Counted from the stretch's first letter, positions 29,403 through 42,255 are shown. The stretch: DNA of 64,000 nucleotides from Pleurostoma richardsiae (GCA_030052745.1 JANBVO010000012.1:248001-312000), one strand, 5' to 3'. Notes: generated from the sequence alone by a model not told the origin. Program-made: numbers and translations.

Positions 29403-29948
29403 TGTGCCTTGAGTTGGAGACGGAGACGCCGCCAAGGAGATGCAGCAGGTTGGGGGAGGCTGAGTTAAGATCTCCAAGAGTCCCTGAGTCCCTGAGAGAG
29501 AGGGCCGGGCCGGAATATCGGAAGCGGGAGTGCTAGTCCTCAGCCTTGCTAGAAGCGCGTTGTTGCGACGGGCAATTGTCTGATCTGGAACCGTCGATCG
29601 GGCCTATTTTCCTCAGCAACAGCTCAGAACGCAGAAAATTTGAGCCCCGCGCTGGAGTTGTCGGCACTGTGAAGACACCGACAATTCGTGAGGCAGAGAC
29701 GGTGCTAATCCCTCGATAAGGCTGCGGCGCACTGTCCGCTACCTGCTGATACGGGACGACGTCAGGACAACCCCACCACCACCGTACAAATCTCTCAACA
29801 ACTCCTGATCGCTTTCTCTCAGCAGGTTGCCCTTTCCCGTACATACATAAATCACGCAAAGACAAGACTGTTTCTGTCGTTGGTTTTCCCCCTAGACCTT
29901 GTTGAACATCCCAGGTTTCACGTTCAGAACATAAGAAAAACAGACAAA
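29403..29948. promoter_or_regulatory. Divergent promoter region between MED9 and iPGM
   Basis: 546 bp between the two start codons. The stretch just before the mutase ATG is A-rich (AACATAAGAAAAACAGACAAAATGG), a typical fungal leader. No further element was assigned. Confidence 0.5.
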
Positions 29949-31862
29949 ATGGGCAAAGTCGAGCACAATGCCTGCCTGAGTACGTCGCTGTCTCCCACTA
30001 TTCCTGCCCCGCCATCAGCTGTTGTCGAGGAGTCGGAGTCGTCGCCGGAGAGACGATCCACGAGAGAACACGGGGAGCCGGAGAAGACAAAGACAAAAAA
30101 ATCGTCACCATCCCGACGGCAGTCCGACTTCTTCCTCGTCTGCTGCTACGCCCTCATCTATCTGGAGCTTGGATGGCTAATTCTCGTGCTCTTGCGCACC
30201 TATAGTCGTCATTGATGGCTGGGGCATCCCCTCGGAGTCGTCCCCCAAGAACGGCGACGCCATTGCCGCCGCCAACACCCCTGTCATGGACGAGCTCTCC
30301 AAGAGCAGCACCGGCTTTACCGAGCTCGAGGCCTCTTCCCTCGCCGTCGGCCTGCCCGAGGGCCTGATGGGCAACTCGGAGGTCGGCCACCTCAACATCG
30401 GCGCTGGTCGCGTCGTCTGGCAAGACGTTGTCCGCATCGATCAGTCTATCAAGAAGGGCGAGTTCAGCAAGAACGACGTCATTCAGAAGACTCTGCAGTC
30501 CGCCAAGGACGGCAATGGCAGGCTGCACCTCTGCGGCCTCGTCTCCCACGGTGGTGTGGTACGTTGACACGCTTGCCCCTCGTCTTACTTATGACGCTTG
30601 TCTCAGAGATGCTGATGATCCGTGTGTAGCACTCCAAGCAGGAGCACCTGTACGCTCTCCTAAAGGCCGCCAAGGAGGCCGGCGTCCCGAAGGTCTTCAT
30701 CCACTTCTTCGGTGACGGCCGTGATACCGACCCCAAGTCCGGCGCCGGCTACTTGCAGGAGCTCCTTGATACCCTCAAGGAGATTGGAATCGGCGAGCTC
30801 GCCACTATTGTCGGCCGCTACTACGCTATGGACCGCGACAAGCGATGGGACCGGATCGAGCTCGCCCTCAAGGGCATGATCCTCGGCGAGGGCGAGGCCA
30901 GCAGTGACCCGGTTGCTACTGTCAAGGCGCGGTATGAGAAGGGCGAGAACGATGAGTTCCTGAAGCCCATCATCGTCAACGGCGACGAGGCCCGTATCAA
31001 GGGTGAGAACTCTTGATTTGTGCATCGTTGACAAGATCATGGCTAACTTGGAGCAGACGGAGACACTGTCTTCTTCTTCAACTACCGATCCGACCGCGTC
31101 CGGCAAATCACCCAGCTTCTCGGAGACGTCGACCGGTCACCCAAGCCGGACTTCCCCTACCCCAAGATCACTCTCGTCACCATGACCCAGTACAAGCTCG
31201 ACTACCCCTTTGAGATTGCGTTCAAGCCCCAGCACATGGGCAACGTCCTGGCCGAGTGGCTGGGCAAGCAAGACGTCAAGCAGGTCCACGTCGCCGAGAC
31301 GGAGAAGTACGCACACGTCACCTTCTTCTTTAACGGCGGCGTCGAGAAGGCCTTCCCGCTGGAGACGCGCGACCAGAACCAGGACCTCGTCCCGTCGAAC
31401 AAGAGCGTCCCGACCTACGACAAGGCCCCGGAGATGAGCGCGGACGGCGTGGCCAACCAGGTGGTCAAGCGGCTGGGCGAGCACGCGTTCCCGTTCGTGA
31501 TGAACAACTTCGCGCCGCCGGACATGGTGGGCCACACGGGCGTGTACGAGGCGGCCATCGTGGGCTGCGAGGCGACGGACAAGGGCATCGGCAAGATCCT
31601 GGAGGCGTGCAAGAAGGAGGGCTACGTGCTCTTCATCACGGCGGACCACGGCAACGCCGAGGAGATGAAGTTCCCCGACGGCAAGCCCAAGACGTCGCAC
31701 ACCACCAACAAGGTGCCCTTCATCATGACCAACGCCCCCGAGGGCTGGAAGCTCCAGAAGGACGGGGGCGTCCTGGGCGACGTGGCGCCCACGGTGCTGG
31801 CGGCCATGGGCCTGCCGCAGCCGGAGGAGATGACCGGCCACAGCCTGCTGGTCAAGTCGTAG
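29949..31862 (+). CDS. gpmI: 2,3-bisphosphoglycerate-independent phosphoglycerate mutase
   Basis: Glycolytic/gluconeogenic enzyme that interconverts 3- and 2-phosphoglycerate with two manganese ions and a phosphoserine intermediate. Model, 520 aa: exons 29949-29979, 30206-30558, 30630-31002 and 31057-31862 (introns 226, 71 and 54 nt). The first exon is only 31 nt and joins to MGKVEHNACLIVIDGWGIP, whose Asp is a metal ligand. Ser68 in LMGNSEVGHLNIGAG is the phosphorylated serine. Other blocks: LVSHGGVHSKQEHLY, HFFGDGRDTDP, FFFNYRSDRVRQI, NFAPPDMVGHTG and the metal-binding TADHGNAEEM. Length fits the family. This enzyme is unrelated to the cofactor-dependent mutase of yeast and vertebrates. Confidence 0.95.
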
Positions 31863-34800
31863 GCTGTTGTTAACTTCCCGCGGTCGGGTGCTGTTTCAGG
31901 GGTTGGGGGTGGGTGTGGACTGGGTGGTGTTGGGGACGAGCGCGCATCGTGTTACGAGGTTATGATAGATAATAGACCAGTCAAGGACTCTATCAAGTGC
32001 TGTGATTCTACAGTCTCGGAATCCCAAATGCTACGTGGGCTATTGACTTTGCTCGCCTCCGATTCGGGGGCCTGTCCTTCTTCAATTCTAGGACCAGTAT
32101 CTACGGTCTCAAGTCTTCCATCACCGCCTTACCGTGACGTGTCGAGTCGTCGACAGCGTCAATTGGCATCTGAGCCCAGCTGAGCGGTAGCAACAGGGGG
32201 CTGGTACGGTAGTGACGGTTCCTGCAAAGGGAAAGGGGATGTACTCAAACGACTATGGCGCCCGGTGGTCGCGGTAAAGACCGGCGCATTACGGAACAGA
32301 AAGAAAAAGGGGACCACATGAAGGGGGGAAGAGAAGGATGAACATGAGGGCTGATCTCGGGTTTGGGTTCCCGGGAGCACGCGACAGCCGGAGCAGTGGC
32401 CCGAGACAGACCCGAGGGAGGGGCCGAGGTCTGTCAGAGAGGGTGTGAAGAAAGCCACGATGGAAGAGAGCCGGGATAGAGGGTGTTAAGTGGAAGGGCA
32501 GGAAATGGCACAAAGGCTCGGGGCTCGGCCGAGGTTGCTCTCCATGATAGCAAGACTATCAGGATCGCTCAGGGGTGCATACATACATGCCGCGATCCGT
32601 CGTGCAGAACCGGTTCCGGGGTATTTTCTTGGGCGGCGGCGCAGGGCGGGCGGCGGAACGCGGGGAACGTCGACAGGGGTTGCATGATGTGTGTGTGTCT
32701 CGCGTGAGAGAAAGAGAGAAGAGGACGTCCATGCTCGGGGGAGACGGGCTGGACAGACTGACCTGACGCTGTCTCTACCGACGGCGTTCCGGACTTGAGA
32801 GTCTGTTCTTGTTGCCGTCGCAGACCGAACATGCCAGCCTACCACAGTAGTGTGACCAACTGAGCCCGGGATACAAAGCGCTGTTGGTGCCGTTCCACAG
32901 AGGCTAAATAAAGCAACGCGGATTCCTCTAATCTCGCCTGCGACGCAGCGGCCGTGTGGGAAACTGAAGTCTGGGTTAAGTGCTCAGTCGAGCAGCCGGT
33001 GACGCGCGCGTCCCCGGGGGGAAAGGAAATATTGCATGCATTGATGATGGCGGGAGAACCAGGGGGGCCACACCAACAGTCCAACAGCGGAAAGATCCGT
33101 TTAACGTACACCGTTAGAAGGTCAGAAAGGAAAGGCCCGATGAATCTACTGTGTACTCTATTAGGGCGGGCGGTATCACCGCATAGAGCTTCTAGAAGGG
33201 CGGCATGGCATTGCGGGGATGCCTGCAGACCTGCGGAGTGTCCCGTTCTCGACCTTCCCGTGTTTCGATAAGGACAATCGGACCGTAGCGGCTAATGTCG
33301 TTCGCGAGGACGTGCTGCTAGTTGCGACGTCCATCTGGATATTCGCAGCCGCCTGGTACGAGAGGCTCTCTCCCGTCCTATACTATTTACTCTAGAGGAT
33401 AGGAGCGCCGTCACTGCTGTCTGGAAACCCCGAAGATGACTATTCCGGCATACACGCCAGTAGGAGAAAGTCACAAGAAGGGGCTCCCACCGTCTATTTT
33501 GAGGAGACGGCCGCCCACGTCGTGACCTCGCACTGCTGCGGCCCGTTGCACAGAGTCAGACGAGCTGGGACGCCTACCTGGCGGTGCTGGTTCGCGCAGG
33601 ATTGAGATCCTCTCTGAAAGATGTCGGCCCGACATGCTGATCGCCGGGGAGGGTTACGCAGCGCCGCAAGCCCCCCCTTGGCCCCCTTTCTGCGTTCTGC
33701 ATCGTGGGTCGAACGTGAGACGACGGGCGGGAGGGGGCGTTGGAAGCGACGGTGACGATCAGAATCCGGGGTGCATCATCGACTCTTCACATGCGCATGG
33801 AACAAGTTGCCTGAACGGGCGCCTGAACTTATCCGGACGTGTGGAAGGCGTGTCACGGATGTCATGGGTGCCCAAAGGGGCAGCTGCCGGAAATAGAGCC
33901 GTTGGGCTTCTGGACTCAGGGGGGCAGGCCTGGCAGGGGACGACGGGGAGGAGGGGGGGACGCCGTTGTTCTCGGGGAGTGGGAAACCCGGGACGAAGCG
34001 GGTTGGGCTGCGCACATGGCAAACACGCGCCGCCGATAGTAGAGTACGTAGCGTTAGGTACATTGATTACACTACGGTAATACTGCAGTAATTCTGTATC
34101 TGTACGAGTAGTTAATAACGGCGGGCCAAGGGTCCTCCTATCAGAGCACGGACATTACTGTACTCGGGAACAAAGCAGCTCTCCCTTATTACTGTCACTG
34201 CAGGTGTACGGAATGGCTCCGTGTGACGGGCTCACTCGTGTGTATCCGTGATGTATTTCGATGCAAGCACGTCGCCGCTGCTGTTGTGCGACGGAAACAC
34301 AGACGGCGACGAGCGTTGCGCGGCCGCTTGCGCATCGCTTGTCGCACTGAGACTCCTGAGGGATCTCCACAACTCCCGAGCAGGGGGGCGATGACAGAAG
34401 GTGATGCACCGGTGAACTCCCCGGACGCTGTATAGCAGGGAGATGATACATTCTGTCAGTAATTAGAGTAAGTGCATTGTCGGAACCCTCCGCCAGATAG
34501 GAGAAGCATGGATACGCTATCAGTTCCCGTGTCAAACTGCCTATCACGTCAATCACGTCAACACACAGTCAAGTGCAGAGTAGAGTACACGTAGAGAGAG
34601 ACGGACGAGCTGCTGCTCTCCCGAGTATTACCAACCCATGAGCAATCAATCAATCATCACCCTGAGGCCGCTCGCCATCTCCGATCTGCTGTTAGCGCCG
34701 CAGACAACCGGTGAGGGAATTGGGGCTGGCGCATCCACGGAAACCCATCTATGGAAACAAACAACCCACACGGGGAGGCTTCCCCGAGCCGGACCAGGGC

Positions 34801-36248
34801 ACTTTCGGGCAAGCGCTGGTGGTGGTTGAAGCGGCGCATCCCCGGCCAGCGCCAGTTAGTTACGTCTCCGGTCTCAAGTCTCGAGGAGGGCAGGGGGGTT
34901 GGGTAGAGGGTCCGAAAGCTGTGACTGCTGCTTGTACCCATCCAACCATCCGCCCAGCCCATCCATCCATCTTTTCGGATATCCTTCTGGTCCCCGTCAC
35001 CGGCAGATGTGGCTCAATTCAGCGCGGACATCGCTGCCTCTCGCTGACGATCTCCTCTCCTGGTGTGGCTCTCGCTAGACGGCGGGAAGCCCGCTTATCA
35101 TGCTGGATGGGAAGCACGCTATGATGGCGGCGGTGATAATGATGATGGTGGAGTGATGGCCGCAGCGCCTGTCGTGGACGGCAGTCCTCACAGCGACAAC
35201 GGAGTGTGTTCCGGGCAATTGTATGGCGTCGCATCTGCATGTGGGAGCAGGAGGAAGTCGTCCCACTCTGACGATCCGTTCCCCAGATCCAGAGCCTCGA
35301 GTTGTGTGGTCCGACTCTGTGACCCGGGTCTAGGTGCTGCGTCTCGCCATTTGCCAAAATCGATTCAATGAAAAAAGAAGATCAAAATCTGGAAAATTGA
35401 TCTACACTATATAGGGGAGCTGGACAGAGATGCCAACTCCAGGCCGTCTCCATGACCGTCCAGAAGCTGTGACATGAAAGGGCAATGCGATGGTGCCATG
35501 ACTCTCCGGCGCAATTCCCGGATGTGTATCGGTTCCTGTTAGACATTATTACTCCGTACCTCTCGGTTTAACCTCGAGAGGCTCTGTGGAATCGGACGGT
35601 ACAGTCTCTTCCGTAAGAGTGACTTCAACTTGCTTGTAGCTGCTGCAACAACAATAACAACGACAGCACCAACCTCGGATAGGCACAGTTGGTTCCTCCT
35701 CGGCAGCATGGCGGCGGGTTCATCCCGATGGCTCCTCTTCTTCTTCCTCCTCTTCCTCCTCCTGCTCGTGCCGAAGCAACCTTGGGGCTGGCTGCCCCAC
35801 CACCCGACCACCCCCCGGTCTGACCTCCAACTTGGGCTGCTCCGCTCCGGTGTCAGTATGTCTCTGGCGGTCCCGACAATTGTACGTGGGACGGGGTACT
35901 CGACACTATTCCGGGCACTACCTGTGCCTTAGCGTAGCAGGGAGATGATCTGATGCGCCGGCTCGCCGGTTCAAGGACCGCCTGTCCCCATATTATCTGC
36001 CCTATACTCCGTACGCTGTTAGGCTGCGATGCCCACCCGCTCGAACCCCTTTTTTCAAGAGTCCGGCTTCCCGCCCTGCGCTTCTGGAAAGTCTGGAAGC
36101 TTTTTGGGGCGACCTTTGTGAGGAGACTTGTGAGGAGAGACCTCGCCTTATAATCCTTCGGCCACCCCCAGTCGCCCGCCGACCGCGTCTACGAGAGATA
36201 CATACATACATACAACTCCAACATCTCCTACGGCGGTCTTGTTTTGGA

Positions 36249-36271
36249 GTCAGTCAGTCAGTCAGTCAGTC
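36249..36271. repeat. CAGT tetranucleotide microsatellite
   Basis: Five consecutive CAGT units with partial units at both ends, in the region upstream of LST7. A short CATA run lies about 40 bp to the left. Confidence 0.9.
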
Positions 36272-37686
36272 TAGCAGCAAACTGAAAGACCGACAGACTG
36301 ATAGACAAGAGAGAGACACCTGCCGTTGTCTTACCCGGACCACTTACATCACGACCTCCGGGGCTTATTCACCCACGATCCTTCTGCCCCTCACTACACA
36401 CCACTCTTGGGTGCTCTAGGAAGAGCCCGGGTATAGCTTCACTGCCCCGGTCCGCAACTGCCGGACAAACTTGCGAAACCTCATCCACACCTCACGAGTT
36501 TCTCCAACCGAGGGCAGCCGAGACCAGCGGAAGATCTTGCGGCTCTGTCTGCGTCTTCTGCTTATTCACGCCCTCCTCACTCAAGGCATTAAAAGAGCCA
36601 AGACACCCTCCCTCTCTCTCCCTCGCTCGCTCCACGATGAATCCGACAGCACGCGACGAGTGGGTCTGAAAGGTGCGCCGTCGACTTCGGCACACTACGG
36701 AGAGTCGGAGTAGTCCCGATCCAAAGGGGCCTTTCTTTTGCCTACCTTAGCAGCACCTTAGCACTCACTGACTCGGGCGGCGGACCGGTTTCTCTTTGTC
36801 GTGCCTGCTTTTGCGCCCACCCGACTCAGCTTTTCCCGGTCTCGGCAAACAATTCTCTCCCTCCAATCCAACAAAACAGTAGGCCGACCAGAGGCGTGCC
36901 GCTGCTGTTTGCTGGCCGGAGGTGGCTTTCGCGAGGCTTGCCGGTGGTCGAATAGCTGGACGAGCAGTTCAACAAGGAAAACCCAGCTGTCATCCTCCTC
37001 TTCCTTTTTTTTCAGGGGCTCTCTGCGAGCTCTCCTGGTGTTCCTCTCATCCTTGCCTCTCGTTTCTTATAATACGAGAACTTGGGCAGCCCGCCGGTAT
37101 CCACCACGCCGCGCCGCGAGATCCTGACCACGACGGGACCTCGAAACAGCTTCCCTTCTCGACCTGGCCTGCCGGCTGCCGTGGCCTTTATCTGCGACGT
37201 TAAAAGACAGATCTGATCCAGACAGGGCTGCCGGCCAGATCAGCGGCTATCAATTGCTCCTGAGTGGCCTAACGCTGCCGGCACCGGCCATATCAGACGC
37301 AGACAGGCAGACAGACATCTGCACCTTCGCCCACGCGGGCGTCGGAGAGTTCCATCTTTGCATGGGCCGCGCGCTTTCGAGAGATACTGCGCAGCGATAC
37401 GATACGTTTCCTTTTAGGCAACGCAGGCGAGCACCGACAGTAACAGGGCGATAAGATCGATAGTCGATAGGCGTCATGACGTCGATAGTGAGTTTCAGAC
37501 CCTCCCTTTTCCCTTGTGCTGCGCTGCCCGGTGTGACGCTACCCCCATCTCCAACCCTCCTGTGCAATCCCGGCGTTTGGCCCTGCGGTGTCCTGGGCAG
37601 CCTGGGTATCCATCCATCCCACGCGAGACCCAGAGCCAGCCAGACCTCACACACCGCCTCACCGCCTCACCGCTGCAAGTGGCCCT

Positions 37687-37721
37687 CCCTCACCCTCACC
37701 CTCGCCCTCGCCCTCACACTC
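37687..37721. repeat. CCCTCA/CCCTCG hexanucleotide tract
   Basis: About five tandem pyrimidine-rich hexamers, with CACCCT units changing to CGCCCT units, roughly 420-450 nt upstream of the LST7 start codon. Confidence 0.8.
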
Positions 37722-38137
37722 AAGCATTAAGCTCCCGCCTGACACCCGCGGCCCCCGGTCTGGCGCTGGTCTGCGCTGGTCTCTGGCCCCCACGTTGCAC
37801 ATGTCGCACCGTTGTGCAAACAACTCAGACCCGGGGCGGGCAGTGCCGCCTCCCTTTCTGATCCTCTGGCATCCCATCGTTGCTTTTCCAGATTCCACCC
37901 CCCCCTGCGGACGGAATGATTGCTATTTGTACCCGGCGAGCCTTGTATGGCCCGCCTGCATATAAGGAGCTGCCACGATGCCGCTGCCTGGCTGCGAACG
38001 GTTTCCGTCTCCTCTCGTACCTTGACACTTGCATGATGACGATGGCCGAGAACACCCCTTGTCCCCCTGATCCCAGCATACGCAAACTACATCAAACCTG
38101 ACACGGCCGTGACGCGGCGCTTCTGGCTGTCGCAAAC

Positions 38138-39730
38138 ATGATACTGACTGCCGGCATCCAGTTATGCCTCGCTCACTACTGCGACGTGCATGGCCCCACA
38201 CCCCTGATGGTCACCGAGGGCCTGCCCGTCCCCTGCAGCGTCTGCTATGATCAAGACCTGCCAAGCTACGCCGGCAACGACCGGCCGCACAGCTCGCAGA
38301 CGTCGGCCTCCGCGAACAGCGCCACTGCCATCGCCGACGCGCTGCGGAGGCTCGACCTCGGCGGCGTCACCCGCAGCTCGTCCGTGCCCGCCTCGGAGCG
38401 GGACATGCAGGCGCAACGCGCCGCCCTCCTGCGCACGACGCAGGTGAGGACGGCCACCGGGTCCGCCGTGGAGACTCCGCCCGCCAGCCCTCGCTACCCG
38501 CCGGACGCACAGCAGGTACCGCCGCAGGTGTCCAGGCGCGACTCGCAGTACAAGAAGACCTACGACGAGCACACGACCAAGCGGGCGGGGCCGTGCGAGA
38601 ACTGCGCACTCACGCTCCCGCGGCGGCAGGAGGCCGCGAGCTGCAAGGGCGCCGGCGGCCTCGACGCCGGACCGACGCTGCGGACTCGCGCCCCGTACGC
38701 GCGCGTCTACGGCCACGCGGGCGACGCCTCGCCGCCCACCTCGACGTCGACGTCGACAGACACGGAAGAGGAGGACGTGCCGAGCCGGAGGCGCACGCAC
38801 CGGCGGACGGGGACCATAACCTCCTCGATATCCCGCTCGAGCTCGAGCTCGGCGTCGCGCCTCAACAGCCACACGCACTACCTGGACTACACATCCACCC
38901 ACGAGCCCGTCGTGCCCTCCTCCTACTCCATCGTGCGCGCCTCCTGCCTGCGCACCCTCTCCTTCGAGACCCTCCCGCGGCACGCAGCCGCCACCACCGG
39001 CGCCGGGGGCAGCAGCGCCGCCCTTCCCGCGGGCCCCTTCACCAGCGGCGTCCCGCCCTCCGCCCTCTCCTCACCAGCCGGCTGCAGCAGCACCTCCTCC
39101 TCGCCCTTCATCACGACCCACAGCCCCGGCACGGCCGCGGCCGGCGGGCCCATCTTCTTCGGCGACCCGACGGCCGGGTACACGACGGCGTACATCTTCC
39201 GCATCCCGGACGTGCACGCCCGGGGCCACAAGCGCGTGTACGCCTTCCTGGCGCTGAGCACGCACCGCGAGCGCCAGGCCATGCGGGCCTTCGGGTTCAT
39301 CGCCGCGGCGTTCCGCGACCTGGCGGCGTGGATCCAGGCGCTGGCCGAGGCGGCGGCGGAGCGGGCGTACGACGATAGCGGCGGCGGGGGCAGCGCGGCG
39401 AGCAGCCCCGTCGCGTCGAGCGTGGGGTACAACAACACCGCCGCGGCCGCCGCCGGGGGGCTGGGCATCATCTCGCAGTCGCAGCCGGTCGGGGACGGCG
39501 CCGGTGCTGCTGCCGCCGGGTCGACTGCCAGCGGCGTGGGCGGGAGCAGCTTCCTGACCGGCGGCGTGGGCGGCATGTCGCGGCGGATGGGCAGCGGGTT
39601 CGGCGGGTCGGGCGTGTCGCTGCGGGCGCGCGGGCTGCCGGAGCTGGTGGGGCTGCCGGACTTCTTCATCGAGCTGCACGCCAAGTTCGTGAGGCTGCTG
39701 CTGGAGCTCGGGGTCATGCTCAACTCGTGA
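38138..39730 (+). CDS. LST7: LST7/folliculin-like longin-domain protein
   Basis: Fungal folliculin homologue. In yeast, Lst7 with Lst4 acts as a GTPase-activating complex for the Rag GTPase Gtr2 and so signals amino-acid supply to TORC1 at the vacuole. Single exon, 530 aa. Seen: N-terminal LAHYCDVHGPTPLMVTEG, the folliculin longin start; a CSVC and a later CENC pair that could bind zinc; a long Ser/Thr/Ala-rich disordered insert; then the longin continuation SSYSIVRASCLRTLSFE, GPIFFGDPTAGYTTAYIFRIPD and KRVYAFLALSTHRERQAM. After FRDLAAWIQALAE a Gly/Ala/Ser-rich loop precedes the terminal helix LVGLPDFFIELHAKFVRLL. No DENN domain follows, as usual for fungal Lst7. The start may differ: an acceptor-like CTGAC...CCAG ends at 38161. 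Confidence 0.87.
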   Translation: MILTAGIQLCLAHYCDVHGPTPLMVTEGLPVPCSVCYDQDLPSYAGNDRPHSSQTSASANSATAIADALRRLDLGGVTRSSSVPASERDMQAQRAALLRTTQVRTATGSAVETPPASPRYPPDAQQVPPQVSRRDSQYKKTYDEHTTKRAGPCENCALTLPRRQEAASCKGAGGLDAGPTLRTRAPYARVYGHAGDASPPTSTSTSTDTEEEDVPSRRRTHRRTGTITSSISRSSSSSASRLNSHTHYLDYTSTHEPVVPSSYSIVRASCLRTLSFETLPRHAAATTGAGGSSAALPAGPFTSGVPPSALSSPAGCSSTSSSPFITTHSPGTAAAGGPIFFGDPTAGYTTAYIFRIPDVHARGHKRVYAFLALSTHRERQAMRAFGFIAAAFRDLAAWIQALAEAAAERAYDDSGGGGSAASSPVASSVGYNNTAAAAAGGLGIISQSQPVGDGAGAAAAGSTASGVGGSSFLTGGVGGMSRRMGSGFGGSGVSLRARGLPELVGLPDFFIELHAKFVRLLLELGVMLNS

Positions 39731-40922
39731 TCCGGGCTGTTGTCGTCGTGCCCGTCGTCGTCGTCCGTCGACTGCTATGGGTGTTGCTTTGAGCTGTGTT
39801 AGTCAACCTCCTAGCCACCCGGTTACGGGCCGAAGAGAGAAGAGAGAAGAGAGAGAAAAGTAATGGGACATGAAGAATGGGTAATGGTAATGGCGAGGAT
39901 GGAAGAGACGGCAACCACTTTTTCCTCACGCAGACGACGAGGGAGGCGAAGAGAGCGAGCCTGTTGCTGGTGTTGTCGTTGATCTTGTGTGTTGTTTTCA
40001 CCAGCAGCGGAGAGCGAATCAGCGAGACATCTTGATTTTTGGGATGTGCATACGAAGAGGACATACGAAAGGGAAGAAGGATAAGAGGAGGGAGGATATA
40101 CCCAGCGGGCAGACGACGGTCTTCCCACAGGAGGGTTGGGCGGGGACTCGAAGACGTGCGAGCGTGCTTTTGTCCCATCCTGGACCCATTTGCATTTTTC
40201 CCTTTGGAGTCATGAGGAAGAGCGGGTTGGCATGGTTGCTTAGATGGGCTGGCTGGCTGGCTAGTTGGCTGTGAGGCCGCTGAGGGCTCGCTCAAGCCAG
40301 TCTTGATGAGGCGATAGGGTCTCCACGATGGCTCGCGGATACGATGTCGGGGATAGGATTCCACATCATCGTCCTTGGCACTTTGAATTTGTAACATTAG
40401 CTAGAGAAATTGGGAAGAGCGTGGATCTCCCGAAGAGAGACAGACGGAAGATAAACCGGGCTGGGATCAAGACAGAAGGGATAGACAAAGATTATAGGAA
40501 CATCAAGGTAGCTGCTATTAGCTGGGCAAGCGAAAAGCGTTTCGAGATTCAATGTCTGCTTCACACACTCGCACAGCCGTTGTTACGTGACACGTTATAG
40601 CTCAGTGTGAAGCAAGTGTTTGAAGTGAGACCGCAGTCTATTAGTGTACAGACAGAGTACATACAGCCGGTTTCCGCCCCTGGGAAACCAGAACAACCTT
40701 TGTTACTGCTTCTAGCCCGTCCTGCTGTTACCGCCAACGAGGATGACCAGGATAATCTCCATCGCCTTCCTCCAGCAACTTTCTCGCCCTCTGCTCCGCC
40801 ATAGCTCCACGGGCAAGCAGACCTTCTTCCCCATCGTGCCACCCCCTGCTCCAATTCCCGTACGCACTCCCCTGGATTCTCTGGATCTCTTCCAGGAAGT
40901 AGTAGCAGGCGTAACCGCGCGC
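39731..40922. other. Convergent 3' region between LST7 and RPT3
   Basis: About 1.2 kb. A purine-rich AGAGAAGAGAGAAGAG tract lies near 39835 and a GGCT repeat near 40245-40265. Both 3' UTRs are expected here; no gene was seen. Confidence 0.45.
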
Positions 40923-42255
40923 TTATTTGTAAAAGTCAAACTTGTTCTCGTCGGTCGAGCCCTTGACCTGGCTGCTGTACGCGTCCTCCAAGTCGCTCTG
41001 GATGATGTTGTACCTGTTCTTGCGCACGGCGCGCAGGCCGGCCTCCTGCATGATGGCGGCGATGACGGCGCCCGACAGCGGGTCGTTGCGGACGATCAGG
41101 CTGTCCAGGTCGACCTCGGGCGCCAGGCTCATCTTGCCGGCGATGGTGCTGAAGATGAGCCGGCGCTCGCGGCGGTCGCGCAGGCTGGGGAACTCGATCT
41201 TGCGGTCGAGCCGGCCGGGCCGCAGCAGGGCGGGGTCGAGGGTGTCGGCGCGGTTGGTGGCCATGATGACCTTGACGTTGGCGCTCTGGTCGAAGCCGTC
41301 CATCTGGTTGAGCAACTCGAGCAGGATGCGCTGCACCTCGCGGTCGGCGCCCGTCTGTGCGTCGAACCGCTTGGTCGCGATGGCGTCGATCTCGTCGATG
41401 AAGATGATGGAAGGCGCGTTCTCCCGCGCCATGCGGAACACGTCTCGCACCATCCGCGGGCCCTCACCCAAATACTTCTGAACGAACTCGGATCCGACCA
41501 CCCGGATGAAGCTCGCCGTCGTGCTGTTCGCTACCGCCTTGACCAGCATGGTCTTGCCGGTTCCCGGGGGTCCGTACAGCAGCACACCCCGGGGAGGGTC
41601 GATGCCAATCTGCTTGTAGAGGTCGAAATGCGTGAGGGGAAGCTCGACCGCCTCGCGGATCTCCTGCTTCTGCATGTCTAGGCCACCAACGTCGGCATAT
41701 GTCACATCCGGCTTCTCGTCTGCGCCAAGCATGGCAATGGAGGAGTCGGCCTCGGGAGGCAGAATGTCGACGAGTGCATTGGAATGCCGGTGCAGGGCGA
41801 CGGAAGAAGAAGGCTTGAGCTTTTCCCGGTCGAGCGTCGAGAGGATGCGAACGACGTAGTTAGAGCCGGTGCTGGACTGGACGATGCCGGTGCTAGATCG
41901 AAGTGGACAACCATTAGCTTTCCTCACTCGTTTTACTACCCATGATGCAGAGAGCGACCTACTTCTGATCGATAGCCTCCATGAACTGGCCGATGACTAG
42001 CGGCACGCTCTGGATCCTCTTGATCTCCTCTTGGGCCCGGACGAGCTCCCGCTTCAGACTCCGCTGCTCGTCCTTGATATACTCCTCCTGCAGCTGGATA
42101 TACTCCAGCTGCCGCTGCAGCTTCTTGAGCTGTGCATAGTCGTCTCCCTCGCTTGATATGCCCTCGAAGCTCTCGATGCTCGGTATCGTGGACGCGGCGT
42201 TCTTCTTCTGAGGGAGGGCGTGGTTGCCCGGGTTTTCGACCAAGACGTCAGCCAT
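40923..42255 (-). CDS. RPT3: 26S proteasome regulatory ATPase subunit RPT3 (PSMC4)
   Basis: One of six AAA+ ATPases of the 19S base that unfold ubiquitinated substrates and open the 20S gate. Model, 420 aa: exons 41963-42255 and 40923-41892, intron 70 nt; the junction restores [18 protein letters not shown]. Seen: N-terminal coiled coil from [20 protein letters not shown], an OB-fold region, Walker A GPPGTGKT at 205-212, Walker B IIFIDEID with Asp264/Glu265, the ATNRAD sensor, and arginine fingers in [13 protein letters not shown]. The C-terminal HbYX motif FYK (418-420) docks into the alpha-ring and is intact. The open frame on the opposite strand is a shadow. Confidence 0.96.

Larger units (their letters stand above)
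31863..38137. other. 6.3-kb gene-free region upstream of LST7
   Basis: No coding model could be supported on either strand. The left end should be the mutase 3' UTR. From about 35.5 kb the plus strand becomes pyrimidine-rich with simple repeats (36249-36271, 37687-37721), which suggests a long promoter or leader for LST7. A non-coding RNA or a divergent multi-exon gene cannot be excluded. Confidence 0.5.

Noticed and set aside
40743-41681. 312-aa open frame on the plus strand
   Set aside because: Lies exactly opposite the highly conserved RPT3 coding exon; GC-rich third positions create long antisense frames.
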